Below, one piece after another: positions 1 through 10,219 of a stretch of 64,000 bases of DNA. How positions within the stretch are numbered: position 1 is the stretch's first letter; each line of letters starts with the position of its first letter. Made by a program: the position numbers and the translations under genes. The notes below the pieces were generated by a model. That model was not told where the DNA came from and ran no database searches. It saw only the letters and a list, made by a program, of their open reading frames with translations. The stretch spans positions 372,001-436,000 of the forward strand of contig NZ_JAQNDL010000003.1 of assembly GCF_028368995.1 (NCBI RefSeq). The letters run 5' to 3'. Origin of the DNA: Nannocystis bainbridge. Lineage in GTDB: Bacteria; Myxococcota_A; Polyangia; Nannocystales; Nannocystaceae.

Positions 1-182
1 GCGTGCTCGGCGTCCACATCATCGGTCCGCGCGCCGGCGACCTCATCGCCGAGGCCGCGGTCGCCATCGAGTTCTCGGCCAGCGCCGAGGACATCGCCCG
101 CAGCGTCCATGCCCACCCGACCCTGTCCGAGGTGGTCAAGGAGGCCGCGCTCGACGCAGGCGGCCGCGTGATCCACATCTGA
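1..182 (+). CDS. lpd: Dihydrolipoyl dehydrogenase, C-terminal end (partial)
   Basis: The window opens inside a gene; reading in frame from base 3 gives about 59 residues to a TGA. They match the C-terminal dimerisation domain of the FAD/NAD-dependent dihydrolipoyl dehydrogenases (E3), which reoxidise dihydrolipoamide in the 2-oxoacid dehydrogenase complexes and the glycine cleavage system. The sequence shows the family signature HAHPTLSE, whose His and Glu are the catalytic acid/base pair, preceded by the usual GVHIIGPRAGDLI segment. The rest of the gene, including the FAD and disulfide motifs, lies upstream of the window, so which complex it serves cannot be told. Confidence 0.9.
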   Translation, partial: VLGVHIIGPRAGDLIAEAAVAIEFSASAEDIARSVHAHPTLSEVVKEAALDAGGRVIHI

Positions 183-294
183 GCCCGCGCGGGGGTACCC
201 GCCCGACGGCCTCCAGGGGTCCCCTGGGGGCCGTTTTGCGCGCCTGCAGCCCGCCGTGATCTCGCGGCCCGCGCCGTGTTAGGCTGCCCGGGTC

Positions 295-1878
295 ATGCGG
301 CGCCAGGCCCCCATCAAGCGCTCGAGCACCGGTCAGCGGACCATCGCCGGCTCGAAGTCCGCCGATGTCGCCAACCTCGACGATCGCCCGCTGTCGATCC
401 ACATCACCCGCGACGGCAAGCACCTCGTCGTCCCGCTGCCGTACGAGCTGTGGATCCTCGGCGTCAACAGCTTCGAGGTCGTGCGCACGATCGAGTGCGC
501 CAACCCGGAGCCGTCGGTGAGCGAGGGCGCCAAGGACGGCCAGCTGTGGATCGGCGGCCATCACCTCTACTTCGGCAGCGTGTTCTCGACCGCGCTGACC
601 AAGGTCGGCAGCAAGCTCGGCGACTTCGTCGATCGCGTGGCCCTGGTCCGCGGCGGCGTGCTGTGCGGCGTCGGGGCGACCGGCGAGATCCTGTTCGACG
701 TCGACAAGGAGACCCCGCTGCACCGGCGCAAGGTGTCGGAGCGGGTCGTCACCGGCCTCGTCAACCTCGACGGGCGCGCGCTGTGGGCCGACGGCTCGAG
801 CACCGCGTGGCTCATCGATCCCGATCGGCCCTCCGGCTACACCCAGCTCAAGCTGCGCGCCACCAGCCCGACCGAGGTCGACGCCGAGGGCATCGCCGCG
901 CTCGGCGCCACCACCACCGGCCGCGCGATCCTCTGCGCCCGCGACGGCGCGGTCGCCTGGACCGGCAAGCACCTGCGCGTCGACGGCGAGCGCTTCCCTC
1001 GCCTCGCCGCGCGCCAGGCCGCCCCGCTGGCCTGCGGCGGCGACGAGCGCCACGTCTACGTGCTGCGGCCCAAGGGTCTGCTGCAGCGGTTCCTCATCGA
1101 GCAGCCCAGACCCCAACCTGGCGAAGAGGACAGCTTCGTCCCGCTGCCCGAGGCCGAGGAGACGCGGCTGCAGTGGCCGGCGACCTGCATGCTGGTCCTC
1201 GGGACAGGTCACGGCGCGGCCCGGATCGTGCTCGGCGGCCCGCAGGCCGAGGGCATGCTCGGCCGGCTGTGGCGCGTCGATCCCGACGCCCTCACCTGGC
1301 AGAAGGTCGCGCCCGGCAAGCGCGCCCTCGTCGAGCCGCGCCCCGCCGAGCCCGAAGAGGCCAACAAGCGGCCCGACTTCACGCCCACCCGCAGCAAGCT
1401 GACCGGCGCCCCGATCTCCGCGCTCAAGGTCGACGCCGTGCTCGCCGCCGACCTCGCGCAGGTGTTCGTCAGCCACGGCCACGGCGCGCTGCTCGAGCGC
1501 CCGGTCGTGCGCCGTCCGGCCAGCGATGTCCTGCCCGGCGACGCCCTGCTGCTGCCGGCGATGGTCCGCTTCCACGAGGGCACGGCGCGCCCGGCCCTGG
1601 TGCTGTGGCCCGGCACGCCCGACGCGGGCCGCGAGCCGCCGCCGCTGCGCTGGCTGGCGTGGGCCGACAACCCGCGCGGGTGGATCGAGCTGACGACGCC
1701 GGAGATCCGCAAGCAGGGCTGGTCGCGCGCCGACGTGTTCCCGCTGCAGGTCGCCGTCGCCGCCGCGCCCGCGGTCGCCGGCAACCGCGAGCCGATCCCC
1801 GACAAGTGGGTCGACCCCGAGCTGTTCGCCGCCCTCGCCCGCGAGTGCAAGAAGCTGCTCAAGGTGCTCTGGGAGTAG
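295..1878 (+). CDS. Unrecognised 527-residue protein
   Basis: I do not recognise a family. The 527-residue product starts at an ATG 112 bases after lpd, has no signal peptide or membrane segment, and is therefore probably cytoplasmic. It contains many short beta-type stretches alternating with Gly/Asp turns (for example LDDRPLSIHITRDGKHLVV near the N-terminus), the texture of a beta-propeller or a similar all-beta fold, but no clear WD or Kelch repeat. A charged linker (about residues 345-375) separates the two halves. Codon use fits the neighbours, so it is a real gene. It ends just before a 14-bp-period repeat array and faces the next gene tail to tail. Confidence 0.75.
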   Translation: MRRQAPIKRSSTGQRTIAGSKSADVANLDDRPLSIHITRDGKHLVVPLPYELWILGVNSFEVVRTIECANPEPSVSEGAKDGQLWIGGHHLYFGSVFSTALTKVGSKLGDFVDRVALVRGGVLCGVGATGEILFDVDKETPLHRRKVSERVVTGLVNLDGRALWADGSSTAWLIDPDRPSGYTQLKLRATSPTEVDAEGIAALGATTTGRAILCARDGAVAWTGKHLRVDGERFPRLAARQAAPLACGGDERHVYVLRPKGLLQRFLIEQPRPQPGEEDSFVPLPEAEETRLQWPATCMLVLGTGHGAARIVLGGPQAEGMLGRLWRVDPDALTWQKVAPGKRALVEPRPAEPEEANKRPDFTPTRSKLTGAPISALKVDAVLAADLAQVFVSHGHGALLERPVVRRPASDVLPGDALLLPAMVRFHEGTARPALVLWPGTPDAGREPPPLRWLAWADNPRGWIELTTPEIRKQGWSRADVFPLQVAVAAAPAVAGNREPIPDKWVDPELFAALARECKKLLKVLWE

Positions 1879-1882
1879 TCGT

Positions 1883-1952
1883 CTACATGTCCCCCGGGGC
1901 ATGTCCTGAAGCGCATGCGCCATAGGACATGTCCTCAGGAGCATGTCCTGAA
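1883..1952. repeat. 14-bp-period palindrome array, 5 units
   Basis: CATG cores at 1886, 1900, 1914, 1928 and 1942, exactly 14 bp apart, each set in a near-palindrome such as GGACATGTCC. The last two units can fold into a hairpin (GGACATG paired with CATGTCC). The array lies in the convergent junction between the unrecognised gene (ends 1878) and the DRE-TIM aldolase (ends 2096), where it could end transcription from both sides. Confidence 0.85.
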
Positions 1953-2095
1953 GTGACCATCGGTGCGACGCCCCTCGGCGTCGCCCTCGCGCCGCGGAGG
2001 CCGGACTCCGGCTGACGCAGGCCTCGCCCGCGAGCGGGCACGAAAAAGGGCGGCGCGGTCGCCCGCGTCGCCCTCGTGTGCGCGAGCGCGGCGGA

Positions 2096-3346
<1,251 letters not shown>

Positions 3347-3352
3347 GGCCTG

Positions 3353-4372
3353 TCAGTCCTCCGTTCCGGTCGCCACCTCGAGCCCCTCGAGGCGGAAGAA
3401 GCGGCGCAGCTCGTCGACGAGACCGATCATCAGCAGCTCGGGGATGTCGTCGTCCCCTTCGATCTCGTCGAGCAAGAAGTCTCGCATGAGCACGATGCTG
3501 TCCAGCCGGGCGTCGGCGTCGTCGGTGCGTGCGCGACCGACGAACGTCACGATCCCGCGCGGATCCGCACCGGCCTCGACCTGGGTGGTCGTCGGCCGCG
3601 GCTGCACGTTGATCGGCGCGCTGGCGACCAGCTTCAGCACCTGGTCCGGGATGTCCTCGAGCAGCGCCTCGAAGTGGCCGCGCAGGTCCTCGGCCAGTTC
3701 CTCGGTGACCGGCTCCTGGTCCTCGAGATCGCGCGCGTCGAGCTCGAGCACCTTGAGCATCTCGTTCCGCGCGCCAGTGAAGTCGCCGAGCACCTCGAGC
3801 GCCTGGGCGTACCAGTAGTGGACGTCCGGATCCTCCGGATCGACCGCGACCGCGCGCCCGAGCGACTCCGCCGCCTCCTTGGGCCGGTTCGAGTTCATGA
3901 GCACGAAGCCGTGGATGCTGAGGTACGCGGCGTCGTTCTTGCGCTCGGCGCTGATGCCCTCGAGCAGCTCGAGCGCCTCGTCGGTGTCGTCGTCGCTGAG
4001 GCGGATCTGCGCCAACAGCAGGCGCGCTTGATCGATCGAGTCGGTGTCGGCCCCCTCGAGCCGGAGCACCGCGCGCGCCGCGGCCTCGGCCTCGTCGAGA
4101 TCCTCGCCGTGCGAGAGCAGGCACTCGGCGCAGTCGAGGTAGATCTGCGGATCCTCGGGCGCCCCGTCGGCGGCCTGCATCAGATAACCCGCGGCCTGAT
4201 CGAGGCGACCTTGCGCCCAGGCGACCATCCCGGCCAGGTGCAACACCCGCACGTGGTTCTCGCCGCCGAGCCGAGCCGCCTCCTCGAGGGCGTCCTCCGC
4301 CGTCTTGAGGTCGTCGTCATCGACGGCTGCGAGCCCGCGGTCGACGATTGCATCCAGTGACTGCTGCTTCAT
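3353..4372 (-). CDS. TPR protein with degenerate minimal metallopeptidase domain
   Basis: A 339-residue soluble protein. The ATG at 4372 is chosen because the frame upstream of it looks non-coding. Residues of about 1-230 are tetratricopeptide-type helical pairs (for example AVDPEDPDVHYWYAQALEVL), used for protein binding. The last 110 residues resemble the small zincin-like family DUF1025 (minimal gluzincins): the order is an IPDQV...NVQPRPT strand region, an IVLMRDFLLDEI segment and a final helix. That helix normally carries HExxH but here reads LVDELRRFF, so both zinc-binding histidines are missing and it should be inactive. It is co-oriented with the aldolase gene, 6 bases apart. The TPR call is firm; the degenerate peptidase call rests on remembered family patterns. 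Confidence 0.75.
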   Translation of the reverse strand: MKQQSLDAIVDRGLAAVDDDDLKTAEDALEEAARLGGENHVRVLHLAGMVAWAQGRLDQAAGYLMQAADGAPEDPQIYLDCAECLLSHGEDLDEAEAAARAVLRLEGADTDSIDQARLLLAQIRLSDDDTDEALELLEGISAERKNDAAYLSIHGFVLMNSNRPKEAAESLGRAVAVDPEDPDVHYWYAQALEVLGDFTGARNEMLKVLELDARDLEDQEPVTEELAEDLRGHFEALLEDIPDQVLKLVASAPINVQPRPTTTQVEAGADPRGIVTFVGRARTDDADARLDSIVLMRDFLLDEIEGDDDIPELLMIGLVDELRRFFRLEGLEVATGTED

Positions 4373-4452
4373 GGGCGCGAACTCTAACACGGCGTCTCGC
4401 GCGACCGACCGGGCGCGTGCGGGCCCGCGCTCGAGGTACAAGCCGGCGCGAC

Positions 4453-4995
4453 ATGCCGGCCCCCGCATCGCTCGACTCGCCAGACGTGAGGCTGCTCATG
4501 AGGCTCCTGCAGGAGCGCTGGGTGTTCGCCCTCGCCACGCGGGACGACGACGACGGCCTGCCCTACGCGACTCCTCTCTTCTATGCCGCCGCCGCGCTGC
4601 CGGGCTCGCCCGCGCCGGTCCTCGTGTTCGCCAGCCGGCCCGACACCCGCCACGGGCGGGCGATCGGCGACGGTCCGGCCGCGGTGGCCGCCGCGATCTA
4701 CCTCGAGACCGAGGTCCTCGGCGAAGTCCGCGGCGTGCAGCTGCGCGGCGAGGTCGTGGTGTGCACGGGGCTACACGCGGACGCCGCCGCCAGCCTGCGC
4801 GCCGCCTACCTCGAGCGCCACCCGGTCGCCGCGGCGCACCTCGGCGAGCGCGACCGGCTGTACGCCCTGGCGATCACCTGGGCCAAGCTGACCGACAACC
4901 GCATCGGCTTCGGCAAGCGGCTGGTATGGACCTTCGAGCCGCCCTGGCGCCGTGAAAATCCCGCCGGGCCGGGTGAACAAATCGCGCTACCCTGA
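4453..4995 (+). CDS. Flavin split-barrel (pyridoxamine phosphate oxidase-like) protein
   Basis: A 180-residue cytoplasmic protein starting at ATG 4453, divergent from the TPR gene with 80 bases between. The N-terminal pattern LLQERWVFALATRDDDDGLP followed by a second strand FYAAA and then LVFASRPDTRHGRAI is that of the FMN-binding split-barrel family (PNPOx-like, YhbP group). These bind FMN, F420 or heme and carry out small redox reactions. The Arg/His stretch around residues 60-65 is where family members contact the flavin phosphate. Partner and substrate cannot be read from the sequence. It ends 18 bases before the next gene. Confidence 0.7.
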   Translation: MPAPASLDSPDVRLLMRLLQERWVFALATRDDDDGLPYATPLFYAAAALPGSPAPVLVFASRPDTRHGRAIGDGPAAVAAAIYLETEVLGEVRGVQLRGEVVVCTGLHADAAASLRAAYLERHPVAAAHLGERDRLYALAITWAKLTDNRIGFGKRLVWTFEPPWRRENPAGPGEQIALP

Positions 4996-5013
4996 CGTCG
5001 TCGGGATTTGCGC

Positions 5014-5601
5014 ATGATCACTCGGCGACTTTGGCTCTCGGCGGCAGCAGCGGTTGCGACGACCCTCATCCCCGGCCCGGCGATCGCGGCCGAGCCGCTC
5101 GAGGTCACGGCCCCCACGCGCGTGCTCGGGGCCATCGTCGCCGCCGAGGGCGGCGCGGCTGTGGTCGTCCGCATCGACGCCACGCTCGGCCCGGCCGACC
5201 TCCGCGTCGCTGGCGCTGTGCACAGCGTCGCCGTCAGTCAGCGCGGTCTCCTCGACGACCCGCGCAACGCCCCCCGCGTCGGCGCGGGCGTGCGCAAGAT
5301 CCTCTCTGCCGTACGACCCGACCTCGCGGCAACGTTCGAGGCCAATCACAAGGCGTGGACCCTGACCTTCGTGCGCAAGGTGCTGGCGTGGAACGCTCGC
5401 CTCGCCGCCTCGCCGGTCCGGGGCAAGCGGATCGTCGACTCCTTCGACCGCGCAGCCTTGCTCGCGTGGGCGGGGGCGGTCGTCGACCCCAAGGGACAGC
5501 CGTCGCCGCCGGCCCTCGCGCGCGCGCCGAAGGACGCGGCCGCGAGCACGCTCGAGAGCTACGTCGCATACGTCGAAGCGCTCGTGCGTAGCCTCGAGTG
5601 A
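5014..5601 (+). CDS. Shortened ZnuA-like metal-binding exported protein
   Basis: A 195-residue exported protein with a signal peptide of about 26 residues beginning MITRRLWLSAAAA; the Arg pair suggests possible Tat export. ATG 5014 is preferred over a TTG two codons upstream. The region DDPRNAPRVGAGVRKILSAV followed by a long helix and a KGQPSPPALA segment resembles the second half of ZnuA/TroA-type substrate-binding proteins of zinc and manganese ABC transporters, where LDPRNAP and PSP...L are recurring features. The usual first lobe with its metal-binding histidines is missing (195 versus about 300 residues), and no permease or ATPase gene is adjacent. It may be a degenerate or repurposed binding protein. 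Confidence 0.55.
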   Translation: MITRRLWLSAAAAVATTLIPGPAIAAEPLEVTAPTRVLGAIVAAEGGAAVVVRIDATLGPADLRVAGAVHSVAVSQRGLLDDPRNAPRVGAGVRKILSAVRPDLAATFEANHKAWTLTFVRKVLAWNARLAASPVRGKRIVDSFDRAALLAWAGAVVDPKGQPSPPALARAPKDAAASTLESYVAYVEALVRSLE

Positions 5602-5745
5602 GCCGCGGGTGCGTGCTTCGACATGGCGCACGTAGCTTGTGCTGGCTCACGGGCCTGGCCCAGGGCTCGCCATGACAATGAAACCGGCCACGGCGCATAC
5701 TCCTGACACGCGCGCGGGCCACGTCTGCGCGCGCTCGTTGCGGTC

Positions 5746-7614
5746 ATGGATACGTTCGCTTCCACAAATTCGACCTCCCAGCGCGAGCTCATCGAATCGG
5801 TCGTGATTCGCTTCGCCGGCGACTCCGGCGATGGCATGCAGCTCACCGGCTCCCAGTTCTCGGACACGACCGCGCTGATGGGTAACGACCTGTCGACGCT
5901 GCCCGACTTCCCGGCGGAGATCCGCGCCCCCGCGGGCACGACCTTCGGCGTGTCGGGCTTCCAGGTCCACTTCGCCGCGCACGACATCATGACGCCGGGC
6001 GACGCGCCCGACGTGCTGGTGGCGATGAACCCGGCGGCGCTGAAGGTCAACCTGCGCGACCTCAAGCCGGGCGGCCTGCTCGTCGTCAACACCGGCGCCT
6101 TCACGGCGGGCAACCTCAAGAAGGCCGGCTACGACAAGAACCCGCTCGACGACAGCAGCCTCGACGGCTACCGCCTGCTCAAGATCGACATCACCAAGCA
6201 CACGCTGCAGTCGGTGGAGTCGTTCGGCCTCGGCAACAAGGAGGCCGTGCGCGCCAAGAACATGTGGACGCTCGGCCTGATGATGTGGATGTTCGGCCGC
6301 GAGCGCGAGAGCACCGCCGAGTGGTTGCGCGGCAAGTTCGCCAAGAACCCGGCCGTCGCCGACGCCAACATCGCCGCGCTCAACGCCGGCCACGTCTACG
6401 GCGAGACCGCCGAGATGCCGCAGGGCATCCACGCCTACGAGGTCCCCAAGGCCAAGCTGCAGGAGGGCCACTACCGCAACGTCACCGGCAACGAGGCGAC
6501 CGCGTGGGGCCTGCTCGCCGGCGGCAAGCTGGCCGGCCTCGAGCTCATGCTCGGCAGCTACCCGATCACGCCGGCCTCGACGATCCTGCACTACCTGTCG
6601 AACCTGCGCGCCTACGGCATCACCACCTTCCAGGCCGAGGACGAGATCGCGGCGGTGTGCGCCGCGATCGGGGCCTCGTACGCCGGCGCGCTCGGCATCA
6701 CCACCACCTCGGGTCCCGGCCTCGCGCTCAAGACCGAGGCGATCGGCCTCGCGGTCACGACCGAGCTCCCGCTCATCATCGTCGACGTCCAGCGCGGCGG
6801 CCCCTCGACCGGCCTGCCGACCAAGACCGAGCAGAGCGACCTCCTCTTCGCCATCTACGGCCGCAACGGCGACTGCCCGCTGGTCGTGCTGGCCGCCTCG
6901 ACGCCCGGCGACTGCTTCACCATGGCGATCGAGGCCGTGCGCCTCGCCACCAAGTACATGACCCCGGTCATCCTCCTGACCGACGGCTTCCTCGCCAACA
7001 GCGCCGAGCCGTGGAAGATCCCGGACATCAGCAGCTTCGAGCCCTTCCCGGTCAAGCAGCGCACCGACCCGGTCGGCTTCCACCCGTTCCTGCGCGACCC
7101 GCAGACGCTCGCGCGCAACTGGGCCATCCCCGGCACCCCCGGCCTCGAGCACCGCATCGGCGGCCTCGAGAAGAGCTACGACTCCGGCAACATCTCCTAC
7201 GACCCGGACAACCACCACAAGATGGTCAAGGTCCGCGCGGCCAAGGTCGCCGGCGTCGCCGAGGACGTCCCGCTGCAGGCGATCGACCAGGGCGAGGACA
7301 GCGGCGACCTGCTCGTGGTCGGCTGGGGCTCGACCTTCGGCGCCATCAGCTCGGCGGTGCTCGGCGCGCGCAAGGCCGGCCTCAAGGTCTCGCACGCGCA
7401 CATCCGCTACATGCACCCGATGCCGAAGAACCTCGGCGAGGTGCTGCGGCGCTTCAAGCACGTCCTCGTGCCCGAGATGAACAACGGCATGCTGGTCAAG
7501 ATCCTGCGCAGCGACTTCTTGATCGACGCGCGCGGCCTCAACAAGATCGCCGGTCAGCCCTTCAAGATCGCCGAGATCGAGGCCGAGATCCGCGGCCTCC
7601 TCGCCTCCTCCTGA
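5746..7614 (+). CDS. korA: 2-oxoglutarate:ferredoxin oxidoreductase, alpha (gamma-alpha fused) subunit
   Basis: A 622-residue subunit of the oxygen-sensitive-type 2-oxoacid:ferredoxin oxidoreductase that interconverts 2-oxoglutarate + CoA and succinyl-CoA + CO2 with ferredoxin. The N-terminal gamma domain begins IRFAGDSGDGMQLTG and contains the FPAEIRAPAGT stretch typical of KorA; the alpha domain starts near residue 240 with LLAGGKLAGLELMLGSYPIT and includes TTSGPGLALKTEAIGLAV and the DVQRGGPSTGLPTKTEQSDL signature of this family. Full length, so no separate gamma gene is needed. korB follows 13 bases downstream, forming a two-gene operon. No ferredoxin-like delta subunit is present here. 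The pathway can serve an anaerobic-type TCA branch alongside the Lpd-dependent dehydrogenase. Confidence 0.95.
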   Translation: MDTFASTNSTSQRELIESVVIRFAGDSGDGMQLTGSQFSDTTALMGNDLSTLPDFPAEIRAPAGTTFGVSGFQVHFAAHDIMTPGDAPDVLVAMNPAALKVNLRDLKPGGLLVVNTGAFTAGNLKKAGYDKNPLDDSSLDGYRLLKIDITKHTLQSVESFGLGNKEAVRAKNMWTLGLMMWMFGRERESTAEWLRGKFAKNPAVADANIAALNAGHVYGETAEMPQGIHAYEVPKAKLQEGHYRNVTGNEATAWGLLAGGKLAGLELMLGSYPITPASTILHYLSNLRAYGITTFQAEDEIAAVCAAIGASYAGALGITTTSGPGLALKTEAIGLAVTTELPLIIVDVQRGGPSTGLPTKTEQSDLLFAIYGRNGDCPLVVLAASTPGDCFTMAIEAVRLATKYMTPVILLTDGFLANSAEPWKIPDISSFEPFPVKQRTDPVGFHPFLRDPQTLARNWAIPGTPGLEHRIGGLEKSYDSGNISYDPDNHHKMVKVRAAKVAGVAEDVPLQAIDQGEDSGDLLVVGWGSTFGAISSAVLGARKAGLKVSHAHIRYMHPMPKNLGEVLRRFKHVLVPEMNNGMLVKILRSDFLIDARGLNKIAGQPFKIAEIEAEIRGLLASS

Positions 7615-7627
7615 AAGTTCCACGCCG

Positions 7628-8677
7628 ATGACGCCCCTCGACCCTCCGAACCCGCCGCTGACCCGCAAGGACTTCACCTCCGACCAGGAGGTCCGCTGGT
7701 GCCCCGGTTGTGGTGACTACGCGATCCTCGCGGCGGTTCAGCGCATGCTCCCCGAGCTCGGGGTGCGGCGCGAGAACACCGTGTTCATCTCCGGCATCGG
7801 CTGCTCGAGCCGGTTTCCGTACTACATGAACACGTACGGCTTCCACACGATCCACGGCCGCGCGCCCGCGGTCGCCACCGGCCTCAAGCTCGCCAACCCG
7901 CAGCTCGACGTCTGGCTGATCACCGGCGACGGCGACGGCCTCAGCATCGGCGGCAACCACCTGATCCACGTCCTGCGGCGCAACCTCAACCTGCAGATCA
8001 TCCTGTTCAACAACCGGATCTACGGGCTGACCAAGGGCCAGTACTCGCCGACCTCGCTGCTCGGCAAGCGCTCGCCGTCGTCGCCGATGGGCTCGGTCGA
8101 CAACCCGATCGCCCCGGCCGCGTTCGCGCTCGGCTGTGGCGCGCGCTTCGTCGCCCGCGGCGTCGACACCGACGCCAAGAACCTCATCAACACCCTCAAG
8201 CGCGCCCACGAGTTCCAGGGCACCGGCTTCGTCGAGGTGTTCCAGAACTGCCCGGTCTTCAACGACGGCGCGTTCGACCACTTCACCGCCAAGGACGTCG
8301 CGGCGCAGCAGCAGCTGCACCTCGAGCACGGCAAGCCGATGCGCTTCGGCGACGGCAAGGGCCTGCGCCTGCGCCCCGGCAGCCTCGACATCGAGGTCGT
8401 CACCGTCGGCGAGAACGAGGTCACCGAGGCCGACCTGCTGGTGCACGACGAGACCAACCGGTCCCAGGCGTTCCTGCTCGCCAACCTCGACCCGCCGACC
8501 TTCCCGGTCGCCGTCGGCGTGCTGTTCTGCAGCGACGAGAACCTGGTCCCGTTCGAGGTCGGCACGCACGAGCAGAACAAGCAGGCGCGCGCCCGCGGGC
8601 TCGGCGATCTCAACGCCCTCATGCGCAAGGGTCACACGTGGAAGGTCGACGCCGACCACGGTGACGAGGCCGGCTGA
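7628..8677 (+). CDS. korB: 2-oxoglutarate:ferredoxin oxidoreductase, beta subunit
   Basis: A 349-residue thiamine-diphosphate and Fe-S binding subunit paired with KorA. WCPGCGDYAIL (Cys25, Cys28) and Cys59 (GIGCSSRFP) supply iron-sulfur ligands, the fourth being further on in the family. GDGDGLSIGGNH (from Gly100) followed by NNRIYGLTKGQYSP is the TPP/magnesium-binding motif. The C-terminal part contains the DLLVHDETN segment usual in KorB. It begins 13 bases after korA. A hairpin followed by TTTTT 120 bases downstream may be the operon's terminator. Confidence 0.95.
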   Translation: MTPLDPPNPPLTRKDFTSDQEVRWCPGCGDYAILAAVQRMLPELGVRRENTVFISGIGCSSRFPYYMNTYGFHTIHGRAPAVATGLKLANPQLDVWLITGDGDGLSIGGNHLIHVLRRNLNLQIILFNNRIYGLTKGQYSPTSLLGKRSPSSPMGSVDNPIAPAAFALGCGARFVARGVDTDAKNLINTLKRAHEFQGTGFVEVFQNCPVFNDGAFDHFTAKDVAAQQQLHLEHGKPMRFGDGKGLRLRPGSLDIEVVTVGENEVTEADLLVHDETNRSQAFLLANLDPPTFPVAVGVLFCSDENLVPFEVGTHEQNKQARARGLGDLNALMRKGHTWKVDADHGDEAG

Positions 8678-8796
8678 GCGCGCTGGCTCGCGCACTCGAC
8701 CGTCACGTGCGTGTCTGCACGACGCTCGCGGGCCTCGGCCGTTCGCGCGTCGCTGACGACCGCGCACGACCGTCTGCGACGGCATCGGCGTGAAAC

Positions 8797-8834
8797 TACG
8801 CGCGCGGCGCGAGAGCGCGGCGCGCGTACTTTTT
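8797..8834 (+). terminator. Probable intrinsic terminator after korAB
   Basis: Inverted arms TACGCGCGC (8797-8805) and GCGCGCGTA (8820-8828) are followed by CTTTTT (8829-8834), a classical stem plus T-run on the + strand. It lies 120 bases after korB and 58 bases before the next lipoprotein gene, so it would separate the two units. T-runs are rare in this GC-rich window, which supports the call. Confidence 0.6.
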
Positions 8835-8892
8835 GCGAAGAATCAACCACGCGCCCCTGTCGTCGGACCCATTGATTCCACAGGATCGAGTC

Positions 8893-9852
<960 letters not shown>

Positions 9853-9861
9853 GCCGCCCGG

Positions 9862-9955
9862 GGACCTGTCGCTTCAGCCAGGTCCCATCGCACATGGCCA
9901 TCAGGCCATGAATCTACGGACAGGTTCTTCGGGACCTGTCCGTTCGTTCATCCGC
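9862..9955. repeat. 14-bp-period palindrome array, 7 units, with a TTCG-loop hairpin
   Basis: Cores at 9865 (CCTG), 9879 (CAGG), 9893 (CATG), 9907 (CATG), 9921 (CAGG), 9935 (CCTG) and 9949 (CATC), each exactly 14 bp apart. Units 5 and 6 form an 11-bp hairpin: CGGACAGGTTC, loop TTCG, GGACCTGTCCG (9917-9942, one G-T pair). The array fills the junction between two convergent genes and its last unit overlaps the final codons of the minus-strand one. Confidence 0.85.
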
Positions 9956-10208
9956 GCCAGCGGACCAGCCGCGCCTGCCCGCTGTGCTTCAGCACCCGCG
10001 CCAGCTTGAGCAGCTCGCCGGCCACCCACGCGTCCTCGGGCGCGGGCGCGAGGATCGCCTGGCCGGCCGCGTCCCACGTCAGCTCGGCGGCGACGGTCGT
10101 CCCGTCGGCCACGAACACGCGCGCTTGATAGCGCAGCGGCTCGCTGGCTTCGCGTTCGCACACGAAGCGCGCGCCGGCGGTGGGGTGCAGCTCCTGACTC
10201 GAGACCAC
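9948..10208 (-). CDS. Small unrecognised protein, 86 residues
   Basis: A short gene directly after the TPR gene on the same strand. A GTG at 10208 lies 7 bases after GAGGAG, a good ribosome binding site that overlaps the stop of the preceding gene; another GTG at 10214 is too close to it. The 86-residue product has alternating strands (RYQARVFVADGTTVAAELTW) and a terminal basic helix (LLKLARVLKHSGQARLVRW), with no signal peptide or membrane segment. I do not recognise it. Translational coupling with the TPR gene is likely. Confidence 0.6.
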   Translation of the reverse strand: MVSSQELHPTAGARFVCEREASEPLRYQARVFVADGTTVAAELTWDAAGQAILAPAPEDAWVAGELLKLARVLKHSGQARLVRWRG

Positions 10209-10219
10209 GGCCACGCTCC

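Noticed and set aside
38..240. A bigger repeat or terminator just after lpd (CCAGGGGTCCCCTGG near 210)
   Set aside because: It is a short GC palindrome (CCAGGGGTCCCCTGG) with TTTT shortly after; it could be a terminator for lpd but the TTTT follows after GGCCG and pairing is limited, so no separate feature was called.
136..1944. A 602-residue minus-strand open frame over the first gene
   Set aside because: Shadow composition and no motif; the plus frame has balanced amino acids. Similar shadows were ignored throughout.
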